Positions 52,709 to 60,740 of a DNA stretch of 64,000 bases are shown piece after piece. Position numbers and translations under genes: made by a program. Origin of the DNA: a virus; IMG/VR virus record IMGVR_UViG_3300032046_000010, positions 29,063-93,062 of that record; one strand, given 5' to 3'. Below the pieces are notes generated by a model. It was given only the letters and a program-made list of their open reading frames with translations, ran no database searches and was not told the origin of the DNA. Position 1 is the first letter of the stretch. Each line of letters starts with the position of its first letter.

Positions 52709-54193
52709 TCACAACACGCCCGGCTCTTCAGCCCGCCGCTTCCGCTCAAACCGCTTCCCCCTCAGGAAGCTCACAGCGATGTCCAGGGCATCAAACAGGT
52801 CCTTCCGGCCGTGCGGGAAGGACACCAAACAGTCTATCAGCCTATGGTGCGACGGCATGAAGTGAATCCGTCGCTGCTCGAACAACGGTGTCAGCTTCCA
52901 AGCCCTCGTCACCTTGTCCTTGGTCGTCACGACCGGCCTGATGACCCAGTCTGGGTGCTTCTCTTTCAGGTCGGTCGGCTGCGCCAACTGGTAAGCATTC
53001 GCCTCGATGGCTACTCCCTTCAGCCACTTCTGGTAACGCTTGTAGGCGTCCTCAATTGCTTCCTGCTGTTTGCTGAAGGTCAGCTTGCGCTCAAGGAAGT
53101 CCAAGACCCAAAGCTCATCGCGCGGGTCCTTGCCCAGGACCACATGCGCGTAGTTGTCGTGTTGTTCCTGCTGTCCGATTGCGAGGTCAACGCCGATGCC
53201 CACCGTGAGGCTGTCCATCATCGGGTAGGCGTCCGCTCGCACGATGTCACACTGGTCGTAGCTGAAGATCTCACCACGCATCGCTTCTGTGTCGCACTTG
53301 TACTGGGAGTTGAAGATGATGACGCCACCGTCCTCACGAAGCTCGTGGAGGTGCTTCGTTGAGAACCGCTCCGGCCAGATGGACTGGTCCCTTGCATCGA
53401 GCGCCGGGATCACCAGTGTTGCGTCCTTGTACTCGTGCGACTGGAAGTGGGCGTACAAGTCCTCATAGTGGTACCTGGTTCCCAGCACGTGGATCTCACC
53501 CTTGTGGTCCACCAACGGGTCCGGCGGATCAATACACGGCTTGAACACCTTGTAGTACCACGTCTTGATGCTTTGGCGCTGGTGCTCGGTCCTGCTGTTT
53601 TCCTCGTCCAGCAGGTCGTCACAGATGCCCACATCATAGTGCTTGGAGGCAACGGCCGTTCCGACTCCGACCGTCATGATGGTCGGTTCCTTGCTCCACT
53701 TGGTTCGCGGCCGGACCTCGATGGACCGCTCATCCCACTGCCGTTCGCCTACGAAGTTGCCGAAGATGTCGATCAGTTCCTCGTTGTTCTGGAAGTGCCC
53801 CTTGATCTCGCTCAGCATGTCGGCCGCATTCTCTGCGACCTTGGAACCTAGGATGATGCGGATGTTGGCGTTTTTCAGAATCATGTGGATACTCTTGGCG
53901 ATGGTACCCACAGTGGTCTTGCCCGCCGACCGGAACGCCAGGATCATCGACATCGGATTGCGCATCTGATGTTGGATGATCGGGAAGTGGATCTTGGGAT
54001 GGATGATGTACCCCAAGACAAGCTCTGCGAGGATGTCAAGCCTGTTCCGTTCCACCACAGCCCGGCGCACCCATTCCTTGTACGCTTCCCGGCTGTGGTG
54101 GAACAGATTGATCAGGCCGTCGCGGGTCTTGGCTGTCGTGACCGCCGTTGCGGCTGAGATCCTGTCTTCGACAACGGCAGATGAGGCGGACAT
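52709..54193 (-). CDS. Terminase large subunit
   Basis: The 494-residue protein has an ATPase with a Walker A-like loop FRSAGKTT, Walker B VGICDDLLDEE and coupling motif VLGTRYH, and a C-terminal RNase H-like nuclease with GIGVDLAIG, VAIEANAY and LFDALDIAV supplying the metal-binding acids. It packages and cuts concatemeric DNA. ATG 54193 follows CTAGGACCAG. Confidence 0.92.
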   Translation of the reverse strand: MSASSAVVEDRISAATAVTTAKTRDGLINLFHHSREAYKEWVRRAVVERNRLDILAELVLGYIIHPKIHFPIIQHQMRNPMSMILAFRSAGKTTVGTIAKSIHMILKNANIRIILGSKVAENAADMLSEIKGHFQNNEELIDIFGNFVGERQWDERSIEVRPRTKWSKEPTIMTVGVGTAVASKHYDVGICDDLLDEENSRTEHQRQSIKTWYYKVFKPCIDPPDPLVDHKGEIHVLGTRYHYEDLYAHFQSHEYKDATLVIPALDARDQSIWPERFSTKHLHELREDGGVIIFNSQYKCDTEAMRGEIFSYDQCDIVRADAYPMMDSLTVGIGVDLAIGQQEQHDNYAHVVLGKDPRDELWVLDFLERKLTFSKQQEAIEDAYKRYQKWLKGVAIEANAYQLAQPTDLKEKHPDWVIRPVVTTKDKVTRAWKLTPLFEQRRIHFMPSHHRLIDCLVSFPHGRKDLFDALDIAVSFLRGKRFERKRRAEEPGVL

Positions 54194-54199
54194 CTGGTC

Positions 54200-54586
54200 C
54201 TAGTCGCTGCGCAGGTCCAGCCAGAACCCGGCAACCTCGATGTTGACCTTGCGTCCCGCCGCGTTGGCAGACACAGCCAGCATGAACCGCCGACCGTAGC
54301 TGTTGAACACAACGGACACGCCAGTTCCACCGACCACAGTCCACGTCACGGGGGTAGAATCGGGCACGAACTTGCCCAGCAGCTTCGACCACCAGTACAG
54401 AGCGAGGGTGGCGTTGCCGCCCGCCTCGACTCCGATGTTGGCCACCACCGTGTCGTACTCTGCCGCGTTGACGCCGTCGTCGGGGTCCGTGAAGGGTCCG
54501 GCTCCGTCCACCTTGGTGTAGTCTTCACGGTATGGCCGGAAGTCCGGCGAGGTTCCGATGTTGGAGTGCTTTCCCTCTGCGGGCAT
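54200..54586 (-). CDS. Small beta-rich virion-associated protein
   Basis: The 128-residue protein begins with a polar segment and continues with beta strands (ATLALYWWSKLLGKF, VTWTVVGGTGVSVVF, RKVNIEVAGFWLDL). It could be a capsid decoration or head fibre protein, given its place near another small beta-rich gene. The leader follows the strong hairpin at 54604-54633. Confidence 0.75.
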   Translation of the reverse strand: MPAEGKHSNIGTSPDFRPYREDYTKVDGAGPFTDPDDGVNAAEYDTVVANIGVEAGGNATLALYWWSKLLGKFVPDSTPVTWTVVGGTGVSVVFNSYGRRFMLAVSANAAGRKVNIEVAGFWLDLRSD

Positions 54587-54603
54587 CTGTTCCTCCTGTC
54601 TGC

Positions 54604-54633
54604 GGTCCCTGGCCTGGGCGGAGGCCAGGGACC
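54604..54633 (-). terminator. Perfect 12-base hairpin between two small structural genes
   Basis: ggtccctggcct and aggccagggacc pair perfectly around a 6-base loop. It lies 20 bases after the stop of the 54654-54950 gene. No U-run follows. Like the hairpins after capsid, sheath and tube, it may protect or separate a highly used mRNA. Confidence 0.6.
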
Positions 54634-54653
54634 TTCAGTTCAGCCGTCCGCTG

Positions 54654-54950
54654 CTACTCGTAGCACTCGAAACGGACCAGCTCACCGGCCACGTTCATGT
54701 CCGCGTCCGTCCCCAGCCGGAACCCGTCGCTCAGCGGCGTGATGCCGCCGGAGCTGATGGCCGCGCCGGTGCCGGCGGCCACGCGCTTGAAGCCCGCGCC
54801 GTCCGCCATGTTCTCGTGCCACTCCAGCTGGTCGCCGGAGGTCATGTTGAACAGCTTCACCCGGCTGGGACGGTAGCCCACCTTGGTGATGTCCAGCTGC
54901 GCGCCGGTTCCCGTGAACGCTCCGTGAAAGACCTTCCAACCACTGCCCAT
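54654..54950 (-). CDS. Small beta-rich protein with capsid-like leader, possible decoration protein
   Basis: The 98-residue protein is compact and beta-rich (KVFHGAFTGTGAQLDITK, VKLFNMTSGDQLEWHENM, GELVRFECYE). Its leader matches that of the major capsid gene over 16 bases (AGGAAGGGAGTCAGGA) and its stop is followed by a strong hairpin. Both suggest a very abundant protein, such as a capsid decoration protein. Confidence 0.75.
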   Translation of the reverse strand: MGSGWKVFHGAFTGTGAQLDITKVGYRPSRVKLFNMTSGDQLEWHENMADGAGFKRVAAGTGAAISSGGITPLSDGFRLGTDADMNVAGELVRFECYE

Positions 54951-55133
54951 CGTCCTGACTCCCTTCCTGCCCCTTCAGGGCATCCTGGTGATGCGAGCGC
55001 CGCGCTTGACGGTCACGTCCGGTCGCATTCAGCTTCCGCCCTCGCCTCCAACCTCGCGTTCCCTGTGGTCTCTCAACCACTGGACGCAGCGCCTGGGACG
55101 GTCCCAGTACCCGCCCCGTTGACGTCTGAGATT
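54951..55133 (-). promoter_or_regulatory. 183-base leader region with palindromes
   Basis: No gene is evident. It holds the 15-base palindrome CTGGGAC-C-GTCCCAG (55093-55107), a GTGGT/ACCAC hairpin nearby and the capsid-like ribosome leader at its left end. It is long for this genome and probably carries a promoter or 5' UTR structure for the abundant small protein. Confidence 0.45.
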
Positions 55134-55835
55134 CTAGTCTGTTTCAGCGTTCAAGGGAAGATCAGGCAAATCCGGTGGAGGCTGCGTTGGTTTCTTTCGC
55201 ACTATCACTCGCCTGGTTGCGGCCGCGTGTCCGCCGGACGCCTTGCTCATCCCGCCCTTCGACCGTGAGAGGGCAGCAGCCTTCTGCGCCGGAGTCGGGG
55301 CCAGTTGGATTGGCTCGTGGGTACGCATTGGAGGCTTTGCTTCCAACATCGGGATCTCGCCGTAGCGCGACATCACAGACTGGACAGCCTCCAACTGGAC
55401 CGCAATCTTGGCTCTCAGTTCGCTGTCGTTCAACTCGCTGACAGCGACTCCAGCGATGACCAGATGGCGCTCCGCCGCCTTGTGGATGAGACCTAGCTCC
55501 TGCCCGGTCTTGAGGATGCGGTCGATGATCTCGGACTTGGCCCGCGCCGCTCCCACTACCGCCTGAGGTTGGTTCCCATTTGTCCACTTGTGGATCAGCC
55601 GGTCCAGGTCCTTGATGACGCCTTCCTGCCGCAAGCAGTAGTCTGTGAACATCTGCTCTGGCGGTTTGTCAATCCTGGACAGCCGGTCCTCTGCGTACAG
55701 CTTGGCCATCAGGTCGTTGAAGTCGGCCTCCGTCAACTCCATGTCTTCCATCAGGCGCTGAGGGGTGACTCCGGCCGCCAGCTGAGCACGGATGGCCGCT
55801 ACCAGGAACCGGGTGCCGGTACGGGGTGGGCTCAC
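55134..55835 (-). CDS. Probable terminase small subunit
   Basis: The product (233 residues) starts at GTG 55835, whose GTGA overlaps the previous stop. An N-terminal helix-turn-helix-like region (RAQLAAGVTPQRLMEDMELT) precedes a long helical middle (VIKDLDRLIHKW, SEIIDRILKTGQELGL) and a basic Pro-rich tail. Position before the large terminase and the helical DNA-binding layout support TerS; sequence alone is not decisive. Confidence 0.65.
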   Translation of the reverse strand: MSPPRTGTRFLVAAIRAQLAAGVTPQRLMEDMELTEADFNDLMAKLYAEDRLSRIDKPPEQMFTDYCLRQEGVIKDLDRLIHKWTNGNQPQAVVGAARAKSEIIDRILKTGQELGLIHKAAERHLVIAGVAVSELNDSELRAKIAVQLEAVQSVMSRYGEIPMLEAKPPMRTHEPIQLAPTPAQKAAALSRSKGGMSKASGGHAAATRRVIVRKKPTQPPPDLPDLPLNAETD

Positions 55836-56485
55836 AGGCTGCCAGCCGCCTTCACTGCCACGGTGTCGTAGCGCCAGCGCTTGGCGATGCGATAGAAGGC
55901 ATTGCCCTGCGGGTTGATACCAGGAGGCTGACGCCACATCAAGCCCTTGGCTCCGCCAAACGCAGTGCGACAGGCAAAGCCCACCTGGTCCGGGGTCAGG
56001 TTGCGCTGCCGGACGCCCAGGTGCTTGGCGTAGTAGAAGCAGGGGCTGTAGAAGTGAACCAGCCCCATCAGTTCCTCGTTGGGCGTCACCATCAACACCG
56101 GGCAAAGGATGTTGCGGACCAGCTGGACAAGTCCTGCCGGGAAGCTCTGGAGCGTCATCTTGACGATGGCCTCCCGCCGTAGCTCCCGCTCATCCACGTG
56201 CTTCGGGTCCTTGTCCTTGCTCCCGCCGTTGAGGAACTTCGGGTTGATGGGCTGGCTGTAGGCTCGGATGAACTGTGTGAAGCTCTTGTACAGCGGGAAC
56301 AGCATCGCGTAGCGGTTGATCATGGTCCACAGGACGGCCGCGCCTTCCCCGTCCAAGTGGCAGTCGCCGCCTGCCTCCCCGTACAGCATCCGTGCCGTCC
56401 ACTCGATGTCCGCCTTGTCGAGCTGGGTGAGGGACGTTCCCTTCAGGCAGATGACGCCCGGCTTCGGATCAGCGCTTCCCGCCAT
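55832..56485 (-). CDS. SleB-like cell-wall hydrolase
   Basis: The 217-residue protein has the hydrolase_2/SleB opening (WTARMLYGEAGG, then GEGAAVLWTMINRY) with the catalytic glutamate in YGEAGG. The remainder is variable with a QNLTPDQVGF-like helix. No signal peptide is present, so it would need a holin or act in the virion. It could be the main endolysin. Confidence 0.7.
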   Translation of the reverse strand: MAGSADPKPGVICLKGTSLTQLDKADIEWTARMLYGEAGGDCHLDGEGAAVLWTMINRYAMLFPLYKSFTQFIRAYSQPINPKFLNGGSKDKDPKHVDERELRREAIVKMTLQSFPAGLVQLVRNILCPVLMVTPNEELMGLVHFYSPCFYYAKHLGVRQRNLTPDQVGFACRTAFGGAKGLMWRQPPGINPQGNAFYRIAKRWRYDTVAVKAAGSL

Positions 56486-57113
56486 GCTTCACGCTCCTGT
56501 CCTGTTCCCGCTGCTCCCGCTTGTCATCACGGCGCAGCTGCTTCTTGAGTCCCGCGATCTCCGATTCCATCGTCTGGAACCGATCCACGTTCTTGTCCTG
56601 CTGTTCCTTGGCCTGCTGACGGCTGGGCAGCGCGTCCAGTTCCCGCTTCCACTTGGCGATCTGCTCGCCCGCCGTGTTGAGACAGGTGTTGATCTTGGTG
56701 TCGAGCCGCTTGATCTCGTCCACCTGCTTCTTGAGCCGCCCCTCCCACTCCCGCTCCTTGTCCTTGGTGTAGGAGTCGAGCACGCCCTTCAGCTTCGCCG
56801 CCTCCGCCGGGAGGGTCTTGCGGATGGCCTCCAAGGCTTCCTCAACCTTGTCGAAGCCTTCCTCCACATCTTCCACCTTGGCGAAGTCCGGCCGCTGCTC
56901 CGGCTGGGCTTCCGCTTCGGGGTTGATGAGAGGCTTTGTGGCCACTTCATCACGGACATGGCGCATCATCTCCAGCTGTTCTTCGGCCATGTCGCCTACG
57001 AACGGTGGATGGTGCTCCACGTGTTCCGCCGTCTGCTGGAACGCCTCCGCCATCTCCGGCGTCAAGGCCAACTGACCTTCTGCGACCTCCGGCTGCTGGG
57101 TCCCGTCGTTCAT
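56469..57113 (-). CDS. Coiled-coil hypothetical protein
   Basis: The 214-residue protein has a Glu-rich first half and a long coiled coil from about residue 85 to 200 (KVEEALEAIRKTL, KKQVDEIKRLDTKINTCLN). ATG 57113 follows GGAGGGTGAG. It overlaps the hydrolase gene by 17 bases. It may be a head-assembly or packaging accessory. Unrecognised. Confidence 0.75.
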   Translation of the reverse strand: MNDGTQQPEVAEGQLALTPEMAEAFQQTAEHVEHHPPFVGDMAEEQLEMMRHVRDEVATKPLINPEAEAQPEQRPDFAKVEDVEEGFDKVEEALEAIRKTLPAEAAKLKGVLDSYTKDKEREWEGRLKKQVDEIKRLDTKINTCLNTAGEQIAKWKRELDALPSRQQAKEQQDKNVDRFQTMESEIAGLKKQLRRDDKREQREQDRSVKHGGKR

Positions 57114-57124
57114 CTCACCCTCCA

Positions 57125-57601
57125 TCATCTTGGCCACGGTGTTGTTGGCTGTTCCTCGCCATTGACCCCGTGGTAGCAGAACCTTTCGCGCTCCGAACCA
57201 TAGCAGTCATCGCTGCGGCAGCACACCAACAGCTTGACCTCGACCTCGTCACATAGCTCCCAGGTGTAATGAGGCCGAACAGCTGGGAACAGTTTGGCCT
57301 GATAGCCAAGACGGCACGGGATCGGCCCGATGCTAGGTGACGGAATGTCCTGCCCTGGGCCCAAAACACGGTATCCCTGCGCCACAATCCACCCTTCGTG
57401 GGCGGGAGTACACCCCAGCAGGGGAATGACCACTAGCATCCACTTCCACATCAAGCGTTTCACGTACCTGACGCGCCTCAGCAAGTCGGATTCTGGATGG
57501 GACGGACGATTGGGGGCAGGGTGGAGAGTGTCGTGGAGTTGAGACAGGCCGGAACCAGCCATTCTGGAGTCGGTCTGCCGCGTTTTGGCTCGCTCTCTCA
57601 T
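57125..57601 (-). CDS. Putative lipoprotein with Cys-rich mature domain
   Basis: A lipobox (VVIPLLGC) follows a hydrophobic run beginning MWKWM. The mature part of about 95 residues has several Cys (CRLGY, LCDE, VCCRSDDC, FCYHG). The only strong ribosome site (GGGAGG) precedes ATG 57601, which would add about 49 residues before the signal; GTG 57463 would give a normal signal. Either the start is 57463 or two forms are made. It could serve as an outer-membrane spanin or host-surface factor. Confidence 0.6.
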   Translation of the reverse strand: MRERAKTRQTDSRMAGSGLSQLHDTLHPAPNRPSHPESDLLRRVRYVKRLMWKWMLVVIPLLGCTPAHEGWIVAQGYRVLGPGQDIPSPSIGPIPCRLGYQAKLFPAVRPHYTWELCDEVEVKLLVCCRSDDCYGSERERFCYHGVNGEEQPTTPWPR

Positions 57602-57639
57602 CGCCCGTCCCTCCCAGAACCCGACCTCATCGCCGGAGT

Positions 57640-57813
57640 CTAGCCGTTGCTACCAACACTGGGCCGGACGGATGCGCAGTGTGGACAACGCTCCGGCCGA
57701 ACTGGCTTGCCGCATTGCTTCTGGACCGAAACCTTGCCCCCACACCTCATACACTGGTACAAGTCATGGCCGTCGCCGCCTCCGACCCAAACCAAACGCC
57801 CCTTCTTGGCCAT
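57640..57813 (-). CDS. 57-residue zinc-ribbon-like protein
   Basis: The small frame from ATG 57813 (behind GGAGGCGTGAGAGG) to TAG 57640 gives a product starting MAKKGRLVWVGGGDG. It has CMRC and CPHC pairs about 20 residues apart, the spacing of a zinc ribbon. It starts four bases after the previous stop. Its stop codon lies in a CTAGACTCCGG motif. Confidence 0.72.
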   Translation of the reverse strand: MAKKGRLVWVGGGDGHDLYQCMRCGGKVSVQKQCGKPVRPERCPHCASVRPSVGSNG

Positions 57814-57817
57814 CCTC

Positions 57818-58027
57818 TCACGCCTCCTGGCTGGGATACAGCCGAAACGCTACGCGCCTCATGCCTTTCGCTGACTCGTTCATCCAGATGGACAGTCGGA
57901 ACCGGCCCGGCAGCAGGTCGGCCAGCACCGCGATGGCGTCGAACCACACAGCGATGAACCGAATCGCCACTGAAACCAGTCGCTTGAACGGATTCACTAC
58001 AACGTTCCAGCGCGTCTCAGGCTTCAC
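57818..58027 (-). CDS. Small basic hydrophobic protein
   Basis: The 69-residue product starts at GTG 58027, overlapping the previous stop as GTGA. A hydrophobic stretch (LVSVAIRFIAVWFDAIAVLADLL) could be amphipathic or membrane-associated, with basic flanks. Function unknown. Confidence 0.6.
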   Translation of the reverse strand: MKPETRWNVVVNPFKRLVSVAIRFIAVWFDAIAVLADLLPGRFRLSIWMNESAKGMRRVAFRLYPSQEA

Positions 58028-58314
58028 GACGGCTTCCCACCCAGATAGCGCTGTTGGACGATGCCAACGAGGGTCTTGATGTCATGAACGTCGTCCACCG
58101 GGAACACCCCCTGGAACGAATCGTGGAAGTACAACATCGCTCCGACCCTGGGTTCATCGTTCCCGCGTCCGATGAACGGCAAGACAGCGCGGATGGGACC
58201 GTGTTCGCGCACCGCCGCGTCCAGGGAAGCGTACAGTGGCGAGGGTTCGATGTCCGGGGTCTGTTCCATCGCCCGGGATTCTAGCCGATGATCCTGGTTC
58301 TGGGGTAGCCCCAT
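58024..58314 (-). CDS. Hypothetical protein
   Basis: The product is 96 residues from ATG 58314 (TGATG overlap) or 81 from ATG 58269 (MEQTPDIEPS), which looks more natural but has a weak ribosome site. The folded part contains AVLPFIGRGNDEPRVGAMLYF and ends with a helix. No family recognised. Confidence 0.65.
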   Translation of the reverse strand: MGLPQNQDHRLESRAMEQTPDIEPSPLYASLDAAVREHGPIRAVLPFIGRGNDEPRVGAMLYFHDSFQGVFPVDDVHDIKTLVGIVQQRYLGGKPS

Positions 58315-58523
58315 CACTTCTTGCTCGCTGGTTTGCCAGTTGGTGGAGCCGGGGGCAGCGCTTTCCGCTTCAACCCATGCTTCAGCTTGTCGTACCAGTA
58401 CACCGCCTCACGCGGAGGCATCGGCCCGTACTGCTTCTCAACACCCGTATCCAACCAGGTCACAACAACAAACCATTCCAGCCCTTCCCGCGCGATGACC
58501 CGGATGTACTTGCGACGCTTCAC
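58314..58523 (-). CDS. Small basic protein starting MKRR
   Basis: The 69-residue protein starts at GTG 58523 (GTGA overlap). It has a strand pair (YIRVIAREGLEWFVVVTW) and a helix (EAVYWYDKLKHGLKRK). Its start MKRR and layout resemble the protein at 58923-59102, a possible distant paralogue. Confidence 0.65.
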   Translation of the reverse strand: MKRRKYIRVIAREGLEWFVVVTWLDTGVEKQYGPMPPREAVYWYDKLKHGLKRKALPPAPPTGKPASKK

Positions 58524-58795
58524 GGTTCCAGCCCTTGGCAGGAATGAAGATGGATGCGCAGCCGGTCTGCGATGCCCAAGGTCCCGTTCCCATCATAGGT
58601 GTACCGGAGCGCCGTGGACGCCACGGTCAAAACCGTACAGTGACACAGCTTACAGCGAAACAGGATGACATCATGGTACGGGTCCGGCTCGATGTTGAAC
58701 AAGCCCAGCAGGTAGTTGGGAAGGTCATTGCGGAGCGGCCCAAGGCATTCGGGTAGCTCACGCCCTTCCGCGTCGTGGAGCCTGTATCCAATCAT
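58520..58795 (-). CDS. Small Cys/His protein, zinc-finger-like
   Basis: The 91-residue protein has CKLCHC near residue 48 and HLHSC near the C-terminus, a likely CxxC...HxxxC zinc site. It starts at an ATGA overlap with the preceding tiny gene. Probably nucleic-acid or protein binding; unrecognised. Confidence 0.68.
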   Translation of the reverse strand: MIGYRLHDAEGRELPECLGPLRNDLPNYLLGLFNIEPDPYHDVILFRCKLCHCTVLTVASTALRYTYDGNGTLGIADRLRIHLHSCQGLEP

Positions 58796-58926
58796 TCGTC
58801 ACTCTGCTGGTCTGTCCGCTGGCCCGCTTCCGGCTCGCACCCTCCATCGTCCCAGACGATGGCAAGGAACACCAATGTCGCAACCAGGACCACGAAGCAG
58901 ACGGCTGAGCGGTAGGCGACGGTCAC
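58792..58926 (-). CDS. 44-residue single-helix membrane protein
   Basis: The frame begins at GTG 58926 (GTGA overlap with the previous stop) and ends with a TGA inside the next gene's ATGA. One membrane helix (CFVVLVATLVFLAIVW) is followed by an acidic tail. Both junctions are coupled, which supports translation. Function unknown. Confidence 0.62.
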   Translation of the reverse strand: MTVAYRSAVCFVVLVATLVFLAIVWDDGGCEPEAGQRTDQQSDE

Positions 58927-59102
58927 AGCTTCGGCTCCGCCACGTCAACCACCACATACCGCACACGCTTGTCGCCCCAGAGTTTGGACACCCACTTCTG
59001 CGCTGCTCGCCGGGTGAAGTGCAACTTGTCGGTCAGGACCCACGGCCCGCTCGACACCATCTCGGGCAGGTACACGAACACCAACCAGATGCGACGCTTC
59101 AC
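58923..59102 (-). CDS. 59-residue protein
   Basis: The product runs from GTG 59102 (GTGA overlap) to TGA 58923. It begins MKRRIWLVFVYLPE and has WVLTDKLHFTRRAAQKWV, resembling a short strand-helix unit found in small phage proteins, and ends with a valine-rich strand. Function unknown. Confidence 0.62.
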   Translation of the reverse strand: MKRRIWLVFVYLPEMVSSGPWVLTDKLHFTRRAAQKWVSKLWGDKRVRYVVVDVAEPKL

Positions 59103-59362
59103 TGCTTCCCTCCAAACATCGCGTACAGCTTCCGCGCCTCCGACTCCGCCGCCTGCTTCGCCTCGACCTCCGTATCACATCGCACGGGGTCGCAGAGCCG
59201 GTGGTTGGTCAGTCGGGGTCCGTCGAACACGCACCCGTACCAGTACGGCATGATGCGCCAGATGCGGAGGTGGAAGATGGTCCGGCCGTCCGGTGCCGTC
59301 AACAGCGCCTTCCGGGTGCCGTTCCCGTTCTTGGGCTGCCAGTCGTCGCAGATCCAGCCCAT
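59099..59362 (-). CDS. Hypothetical protein
   Basis: The 87-residue protein has a beta-rich start (MGWICDDWQPKNGNG, then FHLRIWRIMPYWYGCVF) and a C-terminal helix (EAKQAAESEARKLYAMF). It overlaps its neighbours by single or few bases (TGATG, GTGA). Function unknown. Confidence 0.65.
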   Translation of the reverse strand: MGWICDDWQPKNGNGTRKALLTAPDGRTIFHLRIWRIMPYWYGCVFDGPRLTNHRLCDPVRCDTEVEAKQAAESEARKLYAMFGGKQ

Positions 59363-60060
59363 CACTTCACATCCAGAAGCTTGGCGAACACATGCTGATC
59401 CATCCCTCCTATGGAGATTCCCCAGTTGTTCGCCTCGCGCACCGCTTTCTGGTGCACGTCATAGGCGTTCTGGAACTGGATGATGAGCTGCTTGATGGCC
59501 ATGGAGTAGGCCACCTTGAGCACCATGTCGTTCGTGGTGGCCATCAACTCGTTGAATTTGGCCCACTGACTCTGGACGTAGGCGAGGTGGGCTTGCTGAA
59601 CCACCACACCCCGCATAGCAGTCAGGTAGCGCATCGCCCTCACAGGGTCGATGTGATTGGACAGCGCGATGCGCAGCATTTTCATCACTGCTTCGTCCCA
59701 CGGCACGCTGTAGGAACATCCGCGCGTTTTGCCAGCCTCCATCTTCAGTGTGCTCAGTTCCGCCAGCCGGTCCTCCACGACAGTGTGAAGGCGATCAACT
59801 GCTTCCTCCCGGGTCCGGCCGGACGGTCCCACCAAACGCTCACGGTTGGGCAACACGATGTATGCCTCCCACTTGGAGTTGTCGGGAGCCGGTTCCACCG
59901 CGCAGTTCATCAACGGCATGTTCTTGGTCTTCATGTTCCGCCTCGCCCGCTGTAGCTCGCTGATCACCCAGAAGTCGCAATCTGACGTAGGGTGTTTCAG
60001 CAGACACCCGCCCTTGTTGATGGGTGAGCGAGCGCAATCACGGCATCGCTTGGACTTCAT
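59362..60060 (-). CDS. Hypothetical protein with N-terminal Cys cluster
   Basis: The 232-residue protein starts MKSKRCRDC at ATG 60060 behind CAGGAGGTCGAAG. Two more Cys follow within 20 residues, a likely zinc site, and the rest is mostly helical (AVDRLHTVVEDRLAEL, AYSMAIKQLIIQFQNAYDV). No family recognised. Its leader contains CTAGACTCCGG. Confidence 0.75.
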   Translation of the reverse strand: MKSKRCRDCARSPINKGGCLLKHPTSDCDFWVISELQRARRNMKTKNMPLMNCAVEPAPDNSKWEAYIVLPNRERLVGPSGRTREEAVDRLHTVVEDRLAELSTLKMEAGKTRGCSYSVPWDEAVMKMLRIALSNHIDPVRAMRYLTAMRGVVVQQAHLAYVQSQWAKFNELMATTNDMVLKVAYSMAIKQLIIQFQNAYDVHQKAVREANNWGISIGGMDQHVFAKLLDVK

Positions 60061-60082
60061 CTTCGACCTCCTGCACCGGAGT

Positions 60083-60331
60083 CTAGTGTTCCGGCTCGCC
60101 GTCTGGCCGTTCCTCACCCGATGTGCCGATGGTGACCGGTGCCGGTAGCTTGTGTCCCTGGATGATTGCTAGGCCGATAGCTCCCGCAATCTTGGCCGCA
60201 TTCTCGCCGGTCCACTCGTACACCACACCATCTTCCCGTTCGACCCGAACCTTGACAGTGCGCGGTGGAGCCGTACCCAGGATCAAGTCCGCCAGCAGGA
60301 TGTTCAGGAGCCGGTGAGGATCAAGGGGCAT
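60083..60331 (-). CDS. Small hypothetical protein
   Basis: The 82-residue protein starts at ATG 60331 behind GGAGCGGACG and overlaps the previous gene by 11 bases. It has a strand pair (TVKVRVEREDGVVYEW) and an Ala-rich helix (AAKIAGAIGLAIIQG). Function unknown. Confidence 0.68.
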   Translation of the reverse strand: MPLDPHRLLNILLADLILGTAPPRTVKVRVEREDGVVYEWTGENAAKIAGAIGLAIIQGHKLPAPVTIGTSGEERPDGEPEH

Positions 60332-60731
60332 CGTCCGCTCCAGGCGGGATGCAAGCCATGTCCACGATCTCCAACGCAAAACAGGACTGGCTATCAGGCA
60401 TCGGCTCGTGGCAGTAGACATACCAGGTTTCCTGCGCCCTGGTGCTACAGTTGTCGCCGTCCGCTGCGTACACGGCATCCCGCTCGATCACCACGGTGTA
60501 AGACTGTGCTGGGCGTGTCCATGATGGGTCCGTCGCCACAGCGCCGTCGCCGTTGTGCTGGACGGCAACGATTCGCCTCCCGCTCTCAGCAGGGTCGCTT
60601 CCCGCCACCTCAACCATCATCGCATGAGACTCCATCAGAACATAGAGTCCAGCCAGCGCCCGCTCGTGCTGGAGGCTTCCGGGCAAGCCTCCCGTCGCCA
60701 ACATCGCAACCAACGATAACAACCATTCCAT
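60321..60731 (-). CDS. Exported hypothetical protein
   Basis: The 136-residue protein has a signal-like N-terminus (MEWLLSLVAMLATGG) and a mature part with pairs of Cys (DNCSTRAQ, VYCHE, SCFAL, MACIP). Disulfides in the periplasm are likely. ATG 60731 follows GAGGTGAAGCG. Function unknown. Confidence 0.68.
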   Translation of the reverse strand: MEWLLSLVAMLATGGLPGSLQHERALAGLYVLMESHAMMVEVAGSDPAESGRRIVAVQHNGDGAVATDPSWTRPAQSYTVVIERDAVYAADGDNCSTRAQETWYVYCHEPMPDSQSCFALEIVDMACIPPGADDAP

Positions 60732-60740
60732 CGCTTCACC

